In this document: piece after piece, positions 33,613 through 42,573 of the stretch
How the letters are laid out: each line of letters opens with the position of its first letter
Numbering within the stretch: the stretch's first letter is position 1
Source of the DNA: Nocardioides thalensis
GTDB lineage: Bacteria; Actinomycetota; Actinomycetes; Propionibacteriales; Nocardioidaceae
Assembly: GCF_013410655.1 (NCBI RefSeq)
Contig: NZ_JACCFP010000001.1
Span: forward strand, 2,937,501 to 3,001,500
Reading direction: 5' to 3'
Length of the DNA: 64,000 nt
Notes under the pieces: generated by a model
Told to the model about the DNA's origin: nothing
Database searches by the model: none
What the model saw: the letters and a program-made list of their open reading frames with translations, nothing else
Made by a program: the position numbers and the translations under genes

Positions 33613-34819
33613 CGGCGCCCGACTCCTCGCCGATGACGACCGGCCTCCCGGCCACGTAGCCGACGACGACTTGGATCGCGGCGAGGCCCGCGAGCAGGAG
33701 GCACGGCAGCGTCCACGACCCGGTGGCGTCGCTGAGCAGGCCGACGGTGAACGGGCCCGCCGCGGCACCGAGGTAACCGACGCTCTGCGCCATCCCGGAG
33801 AGCGCCGCGGTGTCGGTCGCGGTGCGGGTGCGCAGGGCGAACATCGTGAGCGACACCGGGAACACCGCGCCGCCGACACCCATCAGCACCGCCCACAGCC
33901 ACGAGCCGGCCACGGGTGCGACGGCGAGGCCGACGAAGGAGGTCGCGACCATCGTGGAGAGCACGGCGATCAGGTGCCCCTGGGCACCGAGCCTGATCGC
34001 CAGCGACGGTGCGATGAAGTAGACGGGCACGCCCACGAGGATCGAGACGGAGAGGTGAAGCGCGGCCGAGGCGTCCGAGAACCCGGCGTCGGCGTAGATG
34101 CTCGGCAGCCAGCTCATCGCGACGTAGGCGAACACCGACTGGCTCCCGAACACGGCCGTCACCGCCCAGGCCACGGGGCTGCGCCAGAGATGACCGCCGC
34201 CACGCCGGCCCTGGGCGGCGTCCCGCACGCGGCACCACGGCAGCCACGCCACGAATGCCACCAGGGCGACCAGCGCCCACACGACGAGGCCGGCCTGCCA
34301 GCCCCCGCCGGCGTCCGCCGCAGGCACGGAGGCGGCGGCCGCGAACGCAGCGCCCAGCGACAGCACGGCGCTGTAGGCGCCCGTGACCTGGCCGACACGG
34401 GTCGGGAAGTGCTCCTTCACGACAGCGGGCAGCAGGACGTTGGCCACCGCGATCCCCGAGCAGGCGACGAACGTGCCCGCGACCAGCACGGCGGGGCCGT
34501 CGAGCACGCGCACGACCAGGCCGAGGCCGAGCAGCAGGAGGGCCACCGCCAGCCCGCGGTGCACGCCGACCCGCCTCGCGAGAGCCATCCCCGTCGCGCC
34601 GACGACGGCGAAGCAGAGCACCGGCAGCGACGTGAGCAGGGCACCGACTCCAGTGGGCAGCCCGTCGTCCTCCATCCGGTCCAGCAGTGCGCCGACGCTC
34701 GTGATGCCGAGCCGGAGGTTGAGGGCGATCAGCAGCACCGCGACGAGAAGCAGCGCTCCCCCGCCGCGCGCGCCGGAGGTCGCGACGCGAGGCCGGGGGT
34801 GATGGAGCTCGGCGGACAT
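33602..34819 (-). CDS. MFS transporter, CynX/NimT-like
   Basis: A 405-residue transporter with twelve predicted helices. It resembles the CynX/NimT branch (LIALNLRLGITSVGALLDRM, GLPTGVGALLTSLPVLCFAVVGATGM quoted in part). Members export or import cyanate, nitroimidazoles or related small anions. The ATG at 34819 is used, with an alternative at 34840; neither has a clear ribosome site. It is divergent from a GntR-type regulator, its probable controller. Confidence 0.85.
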   Translation of the reverse strand: MSAELHHPRPRVATSGARGGGALLLVAVLLIALNLRLGITSVGALLDRMEDDGLPTGVGALLTSLPVLCFAVVGATGMALARRVGVHRGLAVALLLLGLGLVVRVLDGPAVLVAGTFVACSGIAVANVLLPAVVKEHFPTRVGQVTGAYSAVLSLGAAFAAAASVPAADAGGGWQAGLVVWALVALVAFVAWLPWCRVRDAAQGRRGGGHLWRSPVAWAVTAVFGSQSVFAYVAMSWLPSIYADAGFSDASAALHLSVSILVGVPVYFIAPSLAIRLGAQGHLIAVLSTMVATSFVGLAVAPVAGSWLWAVLMGVGGAVFPVSLTMFALRTRTATDTAALSGMAQSVGYLGAAAGPFTVGLLSDATGSWTLPCLLLAGLAAIQVVVGYVAGRPVVIGEESGAVTA

Positions 34820-34872
34820 GAGCGCTAGTCTGCCAGACATCGGATGATTGGACGAAAGCCAAGGAGTCGCCC

Positions 34873-35532
34873 GTGCCCCTCTCCTCGACCACCCCGCGGT
34901 CGCTGGTCGACCAGGCGATCGACGGCATGCGCGAGCTGCTGGCGAGCGGCGAGTGGGCGGTGGGCACCCGGATCCCGCCCGAGCCGGAGCTCGCCCGCGC
35001 CCTCGACGTCAGCCGCAACACCGTGCGCGAGGCGGTCCGCGCGCTTGCCCACACCGGGGTCCTCCAGGTGCGGAGGGGCGACGGCACGTACGTCGCCGCG
35101 CCCAACGAGGTCGCCGCTCTGCTCCGGCAACAGGTCGGCCGGCGGGACCTCGGCCACGTGCTCGAGGTCCGGCACGCGATCGAGACGTACGCCGCGATGC
35201 TCGCCGCGGAGCGCCGTACCCGTGCCGACCTCACGGCGTTGCGACGGGCGCTGGCCGAGCGGACGCGGGCGGTGAAGCGGGGCGACGCGGCAGGGTTCGT
35301 CGCGGCCGACGTCGCGTTCCACCTCCGCGTGGTCGCGGCGGCCCACAACCCGCTGCTCGACGACCTGTACGGCGGGTTCGAGGAGAGCCTCCGGACGACG
35401 ATCCTGCTGCCCGAGAGCGGCAGCGACGACCTCCACGACCAGCACTCCGACCTCCTCGCGGCGATCGAGGCCCAGGACCCGGAGGCGGCGACCAGGGCGT
35501 CGACCCGGCTGCTCGACGCCGTCGGTCACTGA
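34873..35532 (+). CDS. GntR-family regulator, FadR subgroup
   Basis: A 219-residue FadR-type GntR regulator. The N-terminal winged helix spans about residues 8-75 (LASGEWAVGTRIPPEPELARALDVSRNTVREAVRAL read in part). The all-helical FCD domain follows (EVRHAIETYAAMLAAER, FVAADVAFHLRVVAAAHNP, DLHDQHSDLLAAI), with Asp and three His likely to bind a metal. The GTG at 34873 has AAGGAG upstream. It is divergent from the MFS gene and probably represses it. Confidence 0.92.
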   Translation: MPLSSTTPRSLVDQAIDGMRELLASGEWAVGTRIPPEPELARALDVSRNTVREAVRALAHTGVLQVRRGDGTYVAAPNEVAALLRQQVGRRDLGHVLEVRHAIETYAAMLAAERRTRADLTALRRALAERTRAVKRGDAAGFVAADVAFHLRVVAAAHNPLLDDLYGGFEESLRTTILLPESGSDDLHDQHSDLLAAIEAQDPEAATRASTRLLDAVGH

Positions 35533-35549
35533 GCGAGGTCTCTCGGCGC

Positions 35550-35581
35550 CTCAACGCGATCTCAACGCTCTGCCTCGACGC
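35550..35581 (+). promoter_or_regulatory. Three direct repeats CTCAACGC upstream of the collagen-like operon
   Basis: Copies at 35550-35557 (CTCAACGC), 35561-35568 (CTCAACGC) and 35574-35581 (CTCGACGC), spaced 11 and 13 bases apart. Eleven-base direct repeats are typical of OmpR/SARP-type activators, so this may be an activator site. No such regulator is adjacent. Confidence 0.4.
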
Positions 35582-35613
35582 TCCTGTCTCGTCAACCAGA
35601 CCTGAGACAGGAG
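35581..35613 (+). promoter_or_regulatory. Hairpin that can sequester the ribosome site of the collagen-like operon
   Basis: Perfect 10-bp arms ctcctgtctc and gagacaggag with a 13-base loop. The right arm contains the AGGAG Shine-Dalgarno sequence that lies 7 bases before the ATG at 35620. The folded leader would block translation. Confidence 0.55.
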
Positions 35614-35619
35614 ACACCG

Positions 35620-36150
35620 ATGCCCAACCCAGCGTCCGGAGCGCCGCGTCGACGTACGTCGATGCCGGCCCTCCTGCTGGTCGCGGCGATGGCGGCACTC
35701 ATCGGGCTCGCCAGCAGCGCGACCGCCGCCCTCGTCGTCACTGGAAAGCAGATCAAGGACGACTCGATCACCACCCGGGACCTCCGGGACGGCGGCCTCA
35801 GTGGCGCCAACTTCCGAGACGAGAGCCTCACCCCGGACGACTTCGCCACCCTCGTCGAGGGTCCCCGCGGACCGCAGGGTGACCGGGGCCCGACCGGACC
35901 CGCCGGCACGGCCGGCCTGGTCTACGTCATCGAGCCCACGACCATCCCCAAGGAGGGCACGAAGGCATGGGTCGCCACCTGTCCCGACGGCACCCGGGTC
36001 CTCTCCGGAGGCGGCTCGAGCGGGAAGCTCGCGGTCCTGCCGGAGAGCGCACCCGCCGACGACGCCGGATCGGGCTGGGCCGTCGTCATGACGAGCTACG
36101 TCAAGGCCCCGATCACCGCTTACGCCTGGGCGCTCTGCGTCAAGGCCTGA
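35620..36150 (+). CDS. Secreted short collagen-like protein, paralogue 1
   Basis: A 176-residue exported protein. A signal sequence runs to about residue 36 (ATAALVV). It is followed by a phrase TGKQIKDDSITTRDLRDG and then about six Gly-X-Y triplets (GPRGPQGDRGPTGPAGTAG). The C-terminal domain has two cysteines and ends YAWALCVKA. The same architecture is repeated in the next two genes. Family and function are not known to me. The folded C-terminal part may drive trimerisation of the collagen-like stalk, which is inference. Confidence 0.75.
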   Translation: MPNPASGAPRRRTSMPALLLVAAMAALIGLASSATAALVVTGKQIKDDSITTRDLRDGGLSGANFRDESLTPDDFATLVEGPRGPQGDRGPTGPAGTAGLVYVIEPTTIPKEGTKAWVATCPDGTRVLSGGGSSGKLAVLPESAPADDAGSGWAVVMTSYVKAPITAYAWALCVKA

Positions 36151-36173
36151 CCACGAACGACAAGGAAGAGGGC

Positions 36174-36740
36174 ATGAGCAGGACCAAGAGAACCGAGAGA
36201 GCCGCGCGAGTCCGCTCGCTCGTCGCGAGCACGCCGCGCGCGGCACTGATCGCCGCAGTCGCCGGCGTCGCGCTCGGCGTCGCCGGAGGAGCCCACGCGG
36301 CCGACCTCATCACCGGCAAGCAGATCAAAGACGGCAGCGTCACCGGGCGCGACGTCCGGGACAACACCGTCGCCGGTTTCGACGTCGCCGACCTCAGCCT
36401 CGGCGCGGACGAGTTCGCCGGCGTGCTGATCGGACCGCCCGGTCCGCAGGGCGCGGCGGGACGGCCCGGCGACGACGGTCTCGGCGAGGTGTTCCCGCAG
36501 GTGGCGACCGAGGTCGTGGGCATCAACGCGACGAAGACCCTGGTCGTGGGCTGCGGCCCCGGTCAGGTGGCCATCGCCGGCGGGCTCGGTGGCAACGCCG
36601 GCGGCGCATTCAACCTCATGGAGAGCGCACCCTTCGGCACGGCCGGCGAGGAACGGGGCGCGTGGGTGGTGCGAGCGCAGAACGCCGGCCTCGCCAGCGC
36701 GCCGATGACCGCCTGGACCCTGTGTGGGGTGATGAGGTGA
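36174..36740 (+). CDS. Secreted short collagen-like protein, paralogue 2
   Basis: A 188-residue exported protein with a signal sequence ending AHAAD (about residue 42). TGKQIKDGSVTGRDVRDNTV mirrors paralogue 1, then there are about four Gly-X-Y triplets (GPPGPQGAAGRPGDDG). The C-terminal domain has two cysteines and ends MTAWTLCGVMR. The ATG at 36174 has AAGGAAGAG upstream, 23 bp after the first paralogue. Its stop shares one base with the start of the third. Confidence 0.75.
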   Translation: MSRTKRTERAARVRSLVASTPRAALIAAVAGVALGVAGGAHAADLITGKQIKDGSVTGRDVRDNTVAGFDVADLSLGADEFAGVLIGPPGPQGAAGRPGDDGLGEVFPQVATEVVGINATKTLVVGCGPGQVAIAGGLGGNAGGAFNLMESAPFGTAGEERGAWVVRAQNAGLASAPMTAWTLCGVMR

Positions 36741-37228
36741 TGAGGACCCTCCGCACCATCCTGGTCACCGCGCTGCTGCTGGTCGCGGTCACCGCCGGCA
36801 GCGCCACCGCAGGCGCACTGATCGGCAGTGCCCGCATCAAGGACGACACGGTGTCCGGCGCCGACATCCGTAACGGCACGCTGACCGGCGCCGACGTACG
36901 GGATGCATCCCTGCAGCTCACCGACCTGACGGACCTCGAGCCGGGGGTGCAGGGTCCGCAGGGCCCCGTCGGCGCTCCGGGCGCGAACGGCGTGCCCGGT
37001 CTGGTCTACCGCAACACCCCGCTGGCGATCCCCCGGAAGGAGCAGTTGACGTGGTCGGCGGAGTGCGCGGACGGCGAGAAGGCGGTGTCGGGCGGGGTCT
37101 CCTCGGCGTCTGCCGACCTCGCCGTGCGGCGCTCCTTCCCCAACGGGGACGACTGGGGCGTCGAGGTCCTCAACTCCGGCGAGCAGCAGACCACCGTCTA
37201 CGCCTGGGCGCTGTGCATCCCCAACTGA
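36740..37228 (+). CDS. Secreted short collagen-like protein, paralogue 3
   Basis: A 162-residue exported protein with a signal sequence ending ATAGAL (about residue 25). The repeat phrase is ARIKDDTVSGADIRNGTLTG, followed by about five Gly-X-Y triplets (GPQGPVGAPGANGVPG). The C-terminal domain, with two cysteines and ending VYAWALCIPN, is closest to paralogue 1 (both have a VYxxxPxxIPKE/PRKE phrase). TGATG overlap with paralogue 2 indicates translational coupling. The three genes form one operon. Confidence 0.75.
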   Translation: MRTLRTILVTALLLVAVTAGSATAGALIGSARIKDDTVSGADIRNGTLTGADVRDASLQLTDLTDLEPGVQGPQGPVGAPGANGVPGLVYRNTPLAIPRKEQLTWSAECADGEKAVSGGVSSASADLAVRRSFPNGDDWGVEVLNSGEQQTTVYAWALCIPN

Positions 37229-37236
37229 TGTCTCCG

Positions 37237-38691
37237 TCAGCTCCAGTCGACGCTGAAGTACTGCGTCTCCTGGAACTCGCGCAGTCCCTCGCGGGCACCC
37301 TCCCGGCCGAGGCCGCTCTGCTTGAAGCCGCCGAAGGGCGCGGCAGGGTCGGACACGATGCCGCGGTTGATGCCGACCATGCCGGCCTCGATGCGCTCCG
37401 CGATCTTCAGCGCGTCCTGGAGCCGGCCCGCGTAGACGTACGACGCGAGCCCGAACTCGGTGCCGTTGACCTGCGCGAGCATCTCTTCCTCGTCGGTCCA
37501 GGTCACGACCGGAGCCACCGGGCCGAAGATCTCCTGGCCCAGGATCGGCGAGTCGGGAGCGACGTCCGTGAGCACGGTCGGCGGGAAGAACCAGCCGTGC
37601 TCCGGCCGGGCCCCGCGGTGGGAGACGCGTGCCCCAGCGGCGACCGCTTCGTCCACGAGCGCCTGCACGCCCTCGACGGCCCGGGCGCTGATGAGCGGTC
37701 CGATCTCGGACTCCTCGTCGGCGCCGGGGCCGACCCGCAACGCCTCCACCGCGGCGCCGAAGCGCGCGATGAACGCTTCGGCGACGTCGGCGTGCACGTA
37801 GAAGCGGTTCGCGGCGGTGCAGGCCTGGCCGCCGCCGCGGAACTTCGCGATCATCGCGCCCGCGACGGCGGCGTCGACGTCGGCGTCGGCGGTCACCACG
37901 AACGCGGCGTTGCCGCCGAGCTCCATGCTCGCGTTGAGGACCCGGTCGGCCGCCTGGTGCAGGAGCGTGCGGCCCACGCCGGTGGACCCGGTGAACGAGA
38001 CCTTGCGGACGCGGCTGTCCTCCAGCCAGGTCGTGACGACCGCACGCGGGTCGGTCGTCGGCACCAGGTTGACCACACCGTCCGGGACTCCGGCCTCGCG
38101 GAGGATACGCACGATCGCGATCGCGGTGAGCGGCGTCTCCGACGCGGGCTTCAGTACGACGGTGCAGCCGGCCGCCAGCGCGGGCGCGATCTTGCGGGTC
38201 GCCATCGCGGCCGGGAAGTTCCAGGGCGTGACGAGGGCGGCGACGCCGACCGGACGGTGGGTCACGATCGTCCGGGTGCCGCTCGCGGGGGCGACGGCGT
38301 AGTCCCCCTCGCTGCGCACCGCCTCCTCGGAGAACCAGCGGAAGAACTCGGCGGCGTACGCGACCTCGGCGCGGGCGTCGGCGCGGGCCTTCCCGTTCTC
38401 GGCGACGATCAGGTCGGCCAGCAGGTCGGTCTCGGCGACGAGAGCGTCGAACGCGCGACGCAGCACCTCGGCGCGGGCCCGCGGCGTCTCGGCGGCCCAT
38501 GCCGCGAGCGCCCCGGCCGCCGCGTCGACGGCGGCGGTCGCATGCTCCGGCCCGGCGTCGGCGACCTCGGCGATGGTCGCGAGCGTCGCCGGGTCATGCA
38601 CGGCGAAGGTGCGCTCCGCGCCCAGGGGGCGCCCGCCGACGAGGATCCCGTGCTTGGGATCGAGGTGGGCGATGCGGTCGTGGAGGTCCAT
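37237..38691 (-). CDS. gabD: Succinate-semialdehyde dehydrogenase-like aldehyde dehydrogenase
   Basis: A 484-residue NAD(P)-dependent aldehyde dehydrogenase. TPWNFPAAMATRKIAPALAAG, the catalytic Glu in MELGGNA and the catalytic Cys in GGGQACTAANRFYVH fit the succinate-semialdehyde branch. It would convert succinate semialdehyde to succinate, the last step of GABA degradation. It is 7 bp downstream of the transaminase gene. The ATG at 38691 starts the native N-terminus; the open frame upstream overlaps gabT and is not real. Confidence 0.88.
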   Translation of the reverse strand: MDLHDRIAHLDPKHGILVGGRPLGAERTFAVHDPATLATIAEVADAGPEHATAAVDAAAGALAAWAAETPRARAEVLRRAFDALVAETDLLADLIVAENGKARADARAEVAYAAEFFRWFSEEAVRSEGDYAVAPASGTRTIVTHRPVGVAALVTPWNFPAAMATRKIAPALAAGCTVVLKPASETPLTAIAIVRILREAGVPDGVVNLVPTTDPRAVVTTWLEDSRVRKVSFTGSTGVGRTLLHQAADRVLNASMELGGNAAFVVTADADVDAAVAGAMIAKFRGGGQACTAANRFYVHADVAEAFIARFGAAVEALRVGPGADEESEIGPLISARAVEGVQALVDEAVAAGARVSHRGARPEHGWFFPPTVLTDVAPDSPILGQEIFGPVAPVVTWTDEEEMLAQVNGTEFGLASYVYAGRLQDALKIAERIEAGMVGINRGIVSDPAAPFGGFKQSGLGREGAREGLREFQETQYFSVDWS

Positions 38692-38698
38692 CGGCGGG

Positions 38699-40054
38699 TC
38701 AGCTCTCCTTGATGATCTGGGCGAGGAGGTCGAACGCCTCGGCCAGCAGGTGGTCGGGGATGGTGAGGGGCGGGAGGAAGCGCAGGACGTTGCCCCACGT
38801 GCCGCAGGTGAGCACGACGAGCCCCTGCGCGTGGGCGGCGGCAGCGATCCGGGCGGTGAGAGCCGCGTCGGGCTCGGTGGTACCCGCCTGCACGAGCTCG
38901 ACCGCCACCATCGCGCCGCGACCGCGGACGTCGCCGACGCGTGGGTCGTCTGCCTGGAGCGCCGTGAGCCGGTCGAGCATGGTCTTGCCGATCGCCCGGG
39001 CGCGGTCGACCAGCCCGTCGGTCTCGATCGTCTCGATGACGGCGAGAGCCGCGGCGCACGCGATCGGGTTGCCGCCGTACGTGCCGCCCAGCCCACCGAC
39101 GTGGGGCGCGTCCATGATCTCGGCGCGGCCGGTCACCGCCGCCAGGGGCAGGCCGCCAGCGATCCCCTTCGCCGTCACGATCAGGTCCGGCACCACGCCC
39201 TCGTGGTCGCAGGCGAACATGTCGCCGGTGCGGGCGAAGCCGGTCTGCACCTCGTCGGCGATGAAGACGACGTCGTTGGCGCGGCACCAGTCGAGGAGCG
39301 CGGGGAGGAAACCCGGAGCGGGCTCGACGAAGCCCCCCTCTCCCTGGATCGGCTCGATCACCACGGCGGCCAGGTTCGTCGCGCCGACCTGCTTCTCGAT
39401 CACGTCGATCGCGCGCCGGGCCGCGGCCGGGCCGTCGACGCCGGCGTCGCGGAAGGGGTACGACATCGGCGCTCGGTAGACCTCCGCGGCGAACGGCCCG
39501 AAGCCGTGCTTGTAGGGCATGTTCTTCGCGGTCAGCGCCATCGTCAGGTTGGTGCGGCCGTGGTAGGCGTGGTCGAACGCGACCACGGCCTGCCGCTTGG
39601 TGTGGGCGCGCGCGATCTTCACGGCGTTCTCGACAGCCTCGGCGCCGGAGTTGAAGAGCGCCGACCGCTTCTCGTGCTGGCCCGGCGTCAGGCGCGCGAG
39701 CTCCTCAGCGACGCGCACGTAGCCGTCGTACGGCGTGATCATGAAGCAGGTGTGGGTGAAGGCGGCCGCTTGCTCGGCCACCGCCGCGGAGACGCATGGG
39801 TTGGCGTTGCCGACCGTGGTGACCGCGATCCCCGAGCCGAGGTCGATCAGCGAGTTGCCGTCGACGTCGACGACCACGCCACCACCGGCGGCGACGGTGT
39901 AGACGGGCAGCATGGTGCCCACCGCGCGGGTGACCGCGGCGTCCTTGCGGGCGGCGAGCTCACGTGAGCGCGGGCCCGGGATCTCGGTGACGAGCCGGCG
40001 CTCCTGGGCCAGCTCCGGGCCGCCCTGGACGGCGGGGGTGTCGGCGTGGGTCAT
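38699..40054 (-). CDS. gabT: 4-aminobutyrate aminotransferase
   Basis: A 451-residue class-III aminotransferase. The PLP lysine is Lys296 in VTAKGIAGG, and the cofactor pocket has NSGAEAVENAVKIAR, FDHAYHGRTNLTMALTAK and FIADEVQTGFARTG. It would transfer the amino group of GABA to 2-oxoglutarate, giving succinate semialdehyde for the adjacent gabD. The ATG at 40054 has GAGGAG upstream. A divergent PucR-type regulator is 112 bp away. Confidence 0.92.
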   Translation of the reverse strand: MTHADTPAVQGGPELAQERRLVTEIPGPRSRELAARKDAAVTRAVGTMLPVYTVAAGGGVVVDVDGNSLIDLGSGIAVTTVGNANPCVSAAVAEQAAAFTHTCFMITPYDGYVRVAEELARLTPGQHEKRSALFNSGAEAVENAVKIARAHTKRQAVVAFDHAYHGRTNLTMALTAKNMPYKHGFGPFAAEVYRAPMSYPFRDAGVDGPAAARRAIDVIEKQVGATNLAAVVIEPIQGEGGFVEPAPGFLPALLDWCRANDVVFIADEVQTGFARTGDMFACDHEGVVPDLIVTAKGIAGGLPLAAVTGRAEIMDAPHVGGLGGTYGGNPIACAAALAVIETIETDGLVDRARAIGKTMLDRLTALQADDPRVGDVRGRGAMVAVELVQAGTTEPDAALTARIAAAAHAQGLVVLTCGTWGNVLRFLPPLTIPDHLLAEAFDLLAQIIKES

Positions 40055-40166
40055 GACGGGCTCCTCGGTGCGCGGGGGACGTGCCGCCCACGCTACGAGC
40101 GCCGGCCACACGGCGCGATGCCCGTCCTGCACAGTTTGGACAGCCGTCTTGTGCGAAGATGACACC

Positions 40167-41654
40167 ATGGTGACGGTGGCGGACCTGCTTGCCGCGCCGG
40201 CGCTGCGGCTCGCGGCGACCGAGCTCCCCCGCCCCGGCGCTGAGGTCCGTTGGGTCGCGACGAGCGAGCTCGTCGACCCCACGCCGTACCTGGAGGGCGG
40301 CGAGGTGCTGTTGACCACCGGCCTGGAGACGCGCGGCTGGCGCGCGGAGTGGCGCGGCTACGTCGAGCGCCTTGCCGCAGCGGGCGTCGCCGCGCTCGGC
40401 CTCGGGGTCGGCCTGACCCACGACCGACCGCCGGCGTCCCTCGCGCGAGCATGCCGGGGCGTCGGCCTCAACCTCTTCGAGGTCCCGCGTCCCACGGCGT
40501 TCGTCGCGGTCTCGCGCACCGCGGCGGGACTACTCGAGGCCGAGCGTGAGAGCGCGGCGCGGCACGCCCTGGACGCTCAGCGGCTGCTGACCCAGGCCGC
40601 GCTGGACGTCGTCGACGCGAGTACGTCGGTCGTGCGCCGGCTCGCCACGATCGTCGACGGGGCGGCTGCCCTGGTCACGCGCGACGGGGCCCCGACCGAC
40701 GGCCCGCACGGACCCCGCGCGCCCGACCTGGACCTCGACGACGTGGCCGCAGAGGTCCGGCGCATCCAGCCGCAGGGCCTGCGGGCCGCCGCGAGCGCGT
40801 CCGGCCCGCTCGGCACGACCGTAATCCGCCCACTCGGCGTCCGTTCGCGTCCCGAGGACTGGTTGGCGGTGTTCGTGCCGGGGCGGATCGGTGACGTCGA
40901 CCGGGTGGCGATCACGACCGCCGTTTCGCTGCTTGGTCTCGGGCTCGAGCGACGCCGCGAGCGCCGTACGTCGGACCGCCAGCTGCGCGCCCGCGCGCTC
41001 GAGCTCCTTGTCGCCGACGACGACCGGACCGCGCGCATCGTGCTCGGGGCGACCGCCGCCGATGCGACGACACCCCGGTTGCCGCGAGAGGTCCGGCTCC
41101 TGCGCGCCCGCGGGCCGGCCGACGCCGTCGACGACGGACTCGCGCTGCTCGAGGACGAGGGCCTGCTCGCCGCCGTCCTCGACGAGGAGCTCGTCACTGT
41201 CGGCACCACCCGTCGCTCATCCGGCGTCGCCGATGCGCTCGCCGCGCGCGGGCTCCGTGTCGGCGTCGGCCGCTCGCGGCCGCTGGAGGAGGCGTCGGCG
41301 AGCCATGAGACCGCCGGGCACGCTCTCGCCGCCACGACCGCCTCCGTGCCCGTTCGCACGTGGGACGACCTGGCCGACGCCGGGATCGTCGGGCTGCTCG
41401 GCCGGGACCGCGCGTCCGCGTTCGCGCGATCGTTCCTCGCTCCTCTCGCCGGAGATGCCACGCTGACGGAGACGCTCGGCGCCTTCCTCCGCCAGCACGG
41501 CTCCCGCGGCGAGACCGCCGCCGAGCTCGGCGTCCACCGCAACACGGTGCGCAACCGGATCGAGCAGATCGAGACGCTTCTCGGCCGCTCGCTCGACGAT
41601 CCGCAGGTCCGGGTGGACGCGTGGGTGGCGCTGCAGGTCAGCGCGACGCCGTGA
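40167..41654 (+). CDS. PucR-family transcriptional regulator, GabR-like
   Basis: A 495-residue regulator. The N-terminal PucR domain begins MVTVADLLAAPALRLAA and the C-terminal helix-turn-helix is FLRQHGSRGETAAELGVHRNTVRNRIEQIE at about 450-480. In Corynebacterium glutamicum a PucR-type protein, GabR, activates gabTDP, and the divergent position here fits the same role. The ATG at 40167 is the only start near the conserved N-terminus. Its 3' end overlaps the convergent EamA gene by 17 bp. Confidence 0.88.
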   Translation: MVTVADLLAAPALRLAATELPRPGAEVRWVATSELVDPTPYLEGGEVLLTTGLETRGWRAEWRGYVERLAAAGVAALGLGVGLTHDRPPASLARACRGVGLNLFEVPRPTAFVAVSRTAAGLLEAERESAARHALDAQRLLTQAALDVVDASTSVVRRLATIVDGAAALVTRDGAPTDGPHGPRAPDLDLDDVAAEVRRIQPQGLRAAASASGPLGTTVIRPLGVRSRPEDWLAVFVPGRIGDVDRVAITTAVSLLGLGLERRRERRTSDRQLRARALELLVADDDRTARIVLGATAADATTPRLPREVRLLRARGPADAVDDGLALLEDEGLLAAVLDEELVTVGTTRRSSGVADALAARGLRVGVGRSRPLEEASASHETAGHALAATTASVPVRTWDDLADAGIVGLLGRDRASAFARSFLAPLAGDATLTETLGAFLRQHGSRGETAAELGVHRNTVRNRIEQIETLLGRSLDDPQVRVDAWVALQVSATP

Positions 41655-42573
41655 CGCCGACCCCGAGCCGCGCTCGTACGGCGCCGCCGGCACACGCGAT
41701 GACCAGCAACCCGCCCGCGAACGTCCGCCAACCGACCTGCTCGCCCAGCAGCAGCGCCGCCCAGCAGATCGTCATGACCGGCTGCGCGAGCTGCACCTGG
41801 CTGACCCGCGCCATCGGGCCGATCGCGAGCCCGCGGTACCACGCGAAGAAGCCGAGGAACATGCTGACCGCCGACAGGTAGGCGAACGCCGCCCACTCCG
41901 TCGCCGTCCCGGACGGCGGCCGCGCGGCCGCCGCGACGACGGCCAGCGTCACCATCAGCGGCGCCGCGACGACGAGCGCCCACGAGACCGTCTGCCACGC
42001 GCCGATCTCCCGCGCCAGGAGCCCGCCCTCGGCGTACCCGATCGCGGCCGCCAGCACGGCCCCGAAGAGCAGGAGGTCGGCGACGTGGAGGCCGCCGAGC
42101 CCACCGTTGCCGAGCAGCGCGAACACGACCGCGGCCGCGGCGCCGGCGGCCGAGAGGACCCAGAAGCGCCGGCCGGGACGTTCGCCGGTGCGCAGGACGG
42201 CGGCCGCGGCCGTCATCGCCGGCAGCAGGGCGACGACCACCGCGCCATGGCTCGCCGGCGTCGTGGTCAGGGCGTAGGACGTCAGCACCGGGAAGCCGAC
42301 GACGACACCGCCCGCGACGATGCCGACCCGCCACCACTGCGCACCGCTCGGCGGGGTCGCGCGAGCCGCGGCGAGCGCCGCCGTGGCGAGCAGGGCGGCG
42401 ACGACCGCGCGTCCGGAGCCGATGAAGAGCGGCGACATCCCACCCACCGCGACCCGGGTCAGCGGGATCGTCAGCGAGAAGGCAGCGACACCGACCAGCC
42501 CCCAGAACACCCCGCTGGACGCGGTCGGTAGCGGCGTGGCGATCGGTGTAGTAGCGCTATCCTGGATCGTCAT
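41638..42573 (-). CDS. EamA-family (DMT) transporter
   Basis: A 311-residue membrane protein with about ten helices and two EamA repeats. FWGLVGVAAFSLTIPLTRVAV and IGPMARVSQVQLAQPVMTICWAALLLGE are typical. Members export amino acids or other metabolites. The ATG at 42573 overlaps the start codon of the divergent MocR gene (shared CATG). A start at 42591 is possible but less likely. The neighbour suggests control by the MocR regulator. Confidence 0.88.
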   Translation of the reverse strand: MTIQDSATTPIATPLPTASSGVFWGLVGVAAFSLTIPLTRVAVGGMSPLFIGSGRAVVAALLATAALAAARATPPSGAQWWRVGIVAGGVVVGFPVLTSYALTTTPASHGAVVVALLPAMTAAAAVLRTGERPGRRFWVLSAAGAAAAVVFALLGNGGLGGLHVADLLLFGAVLAAAIGYAEGGLLAREIGAWQTVSWALVVAAPLMVTLAVVAAAARPPSGTATEWAAFAYLSAVSMFLGFFAWYRGLAIGPMARVSQVQLAQPVMTICWAALLLGEQVGWRTFAGGLLVIACAGGAVRARLGVGVTASR

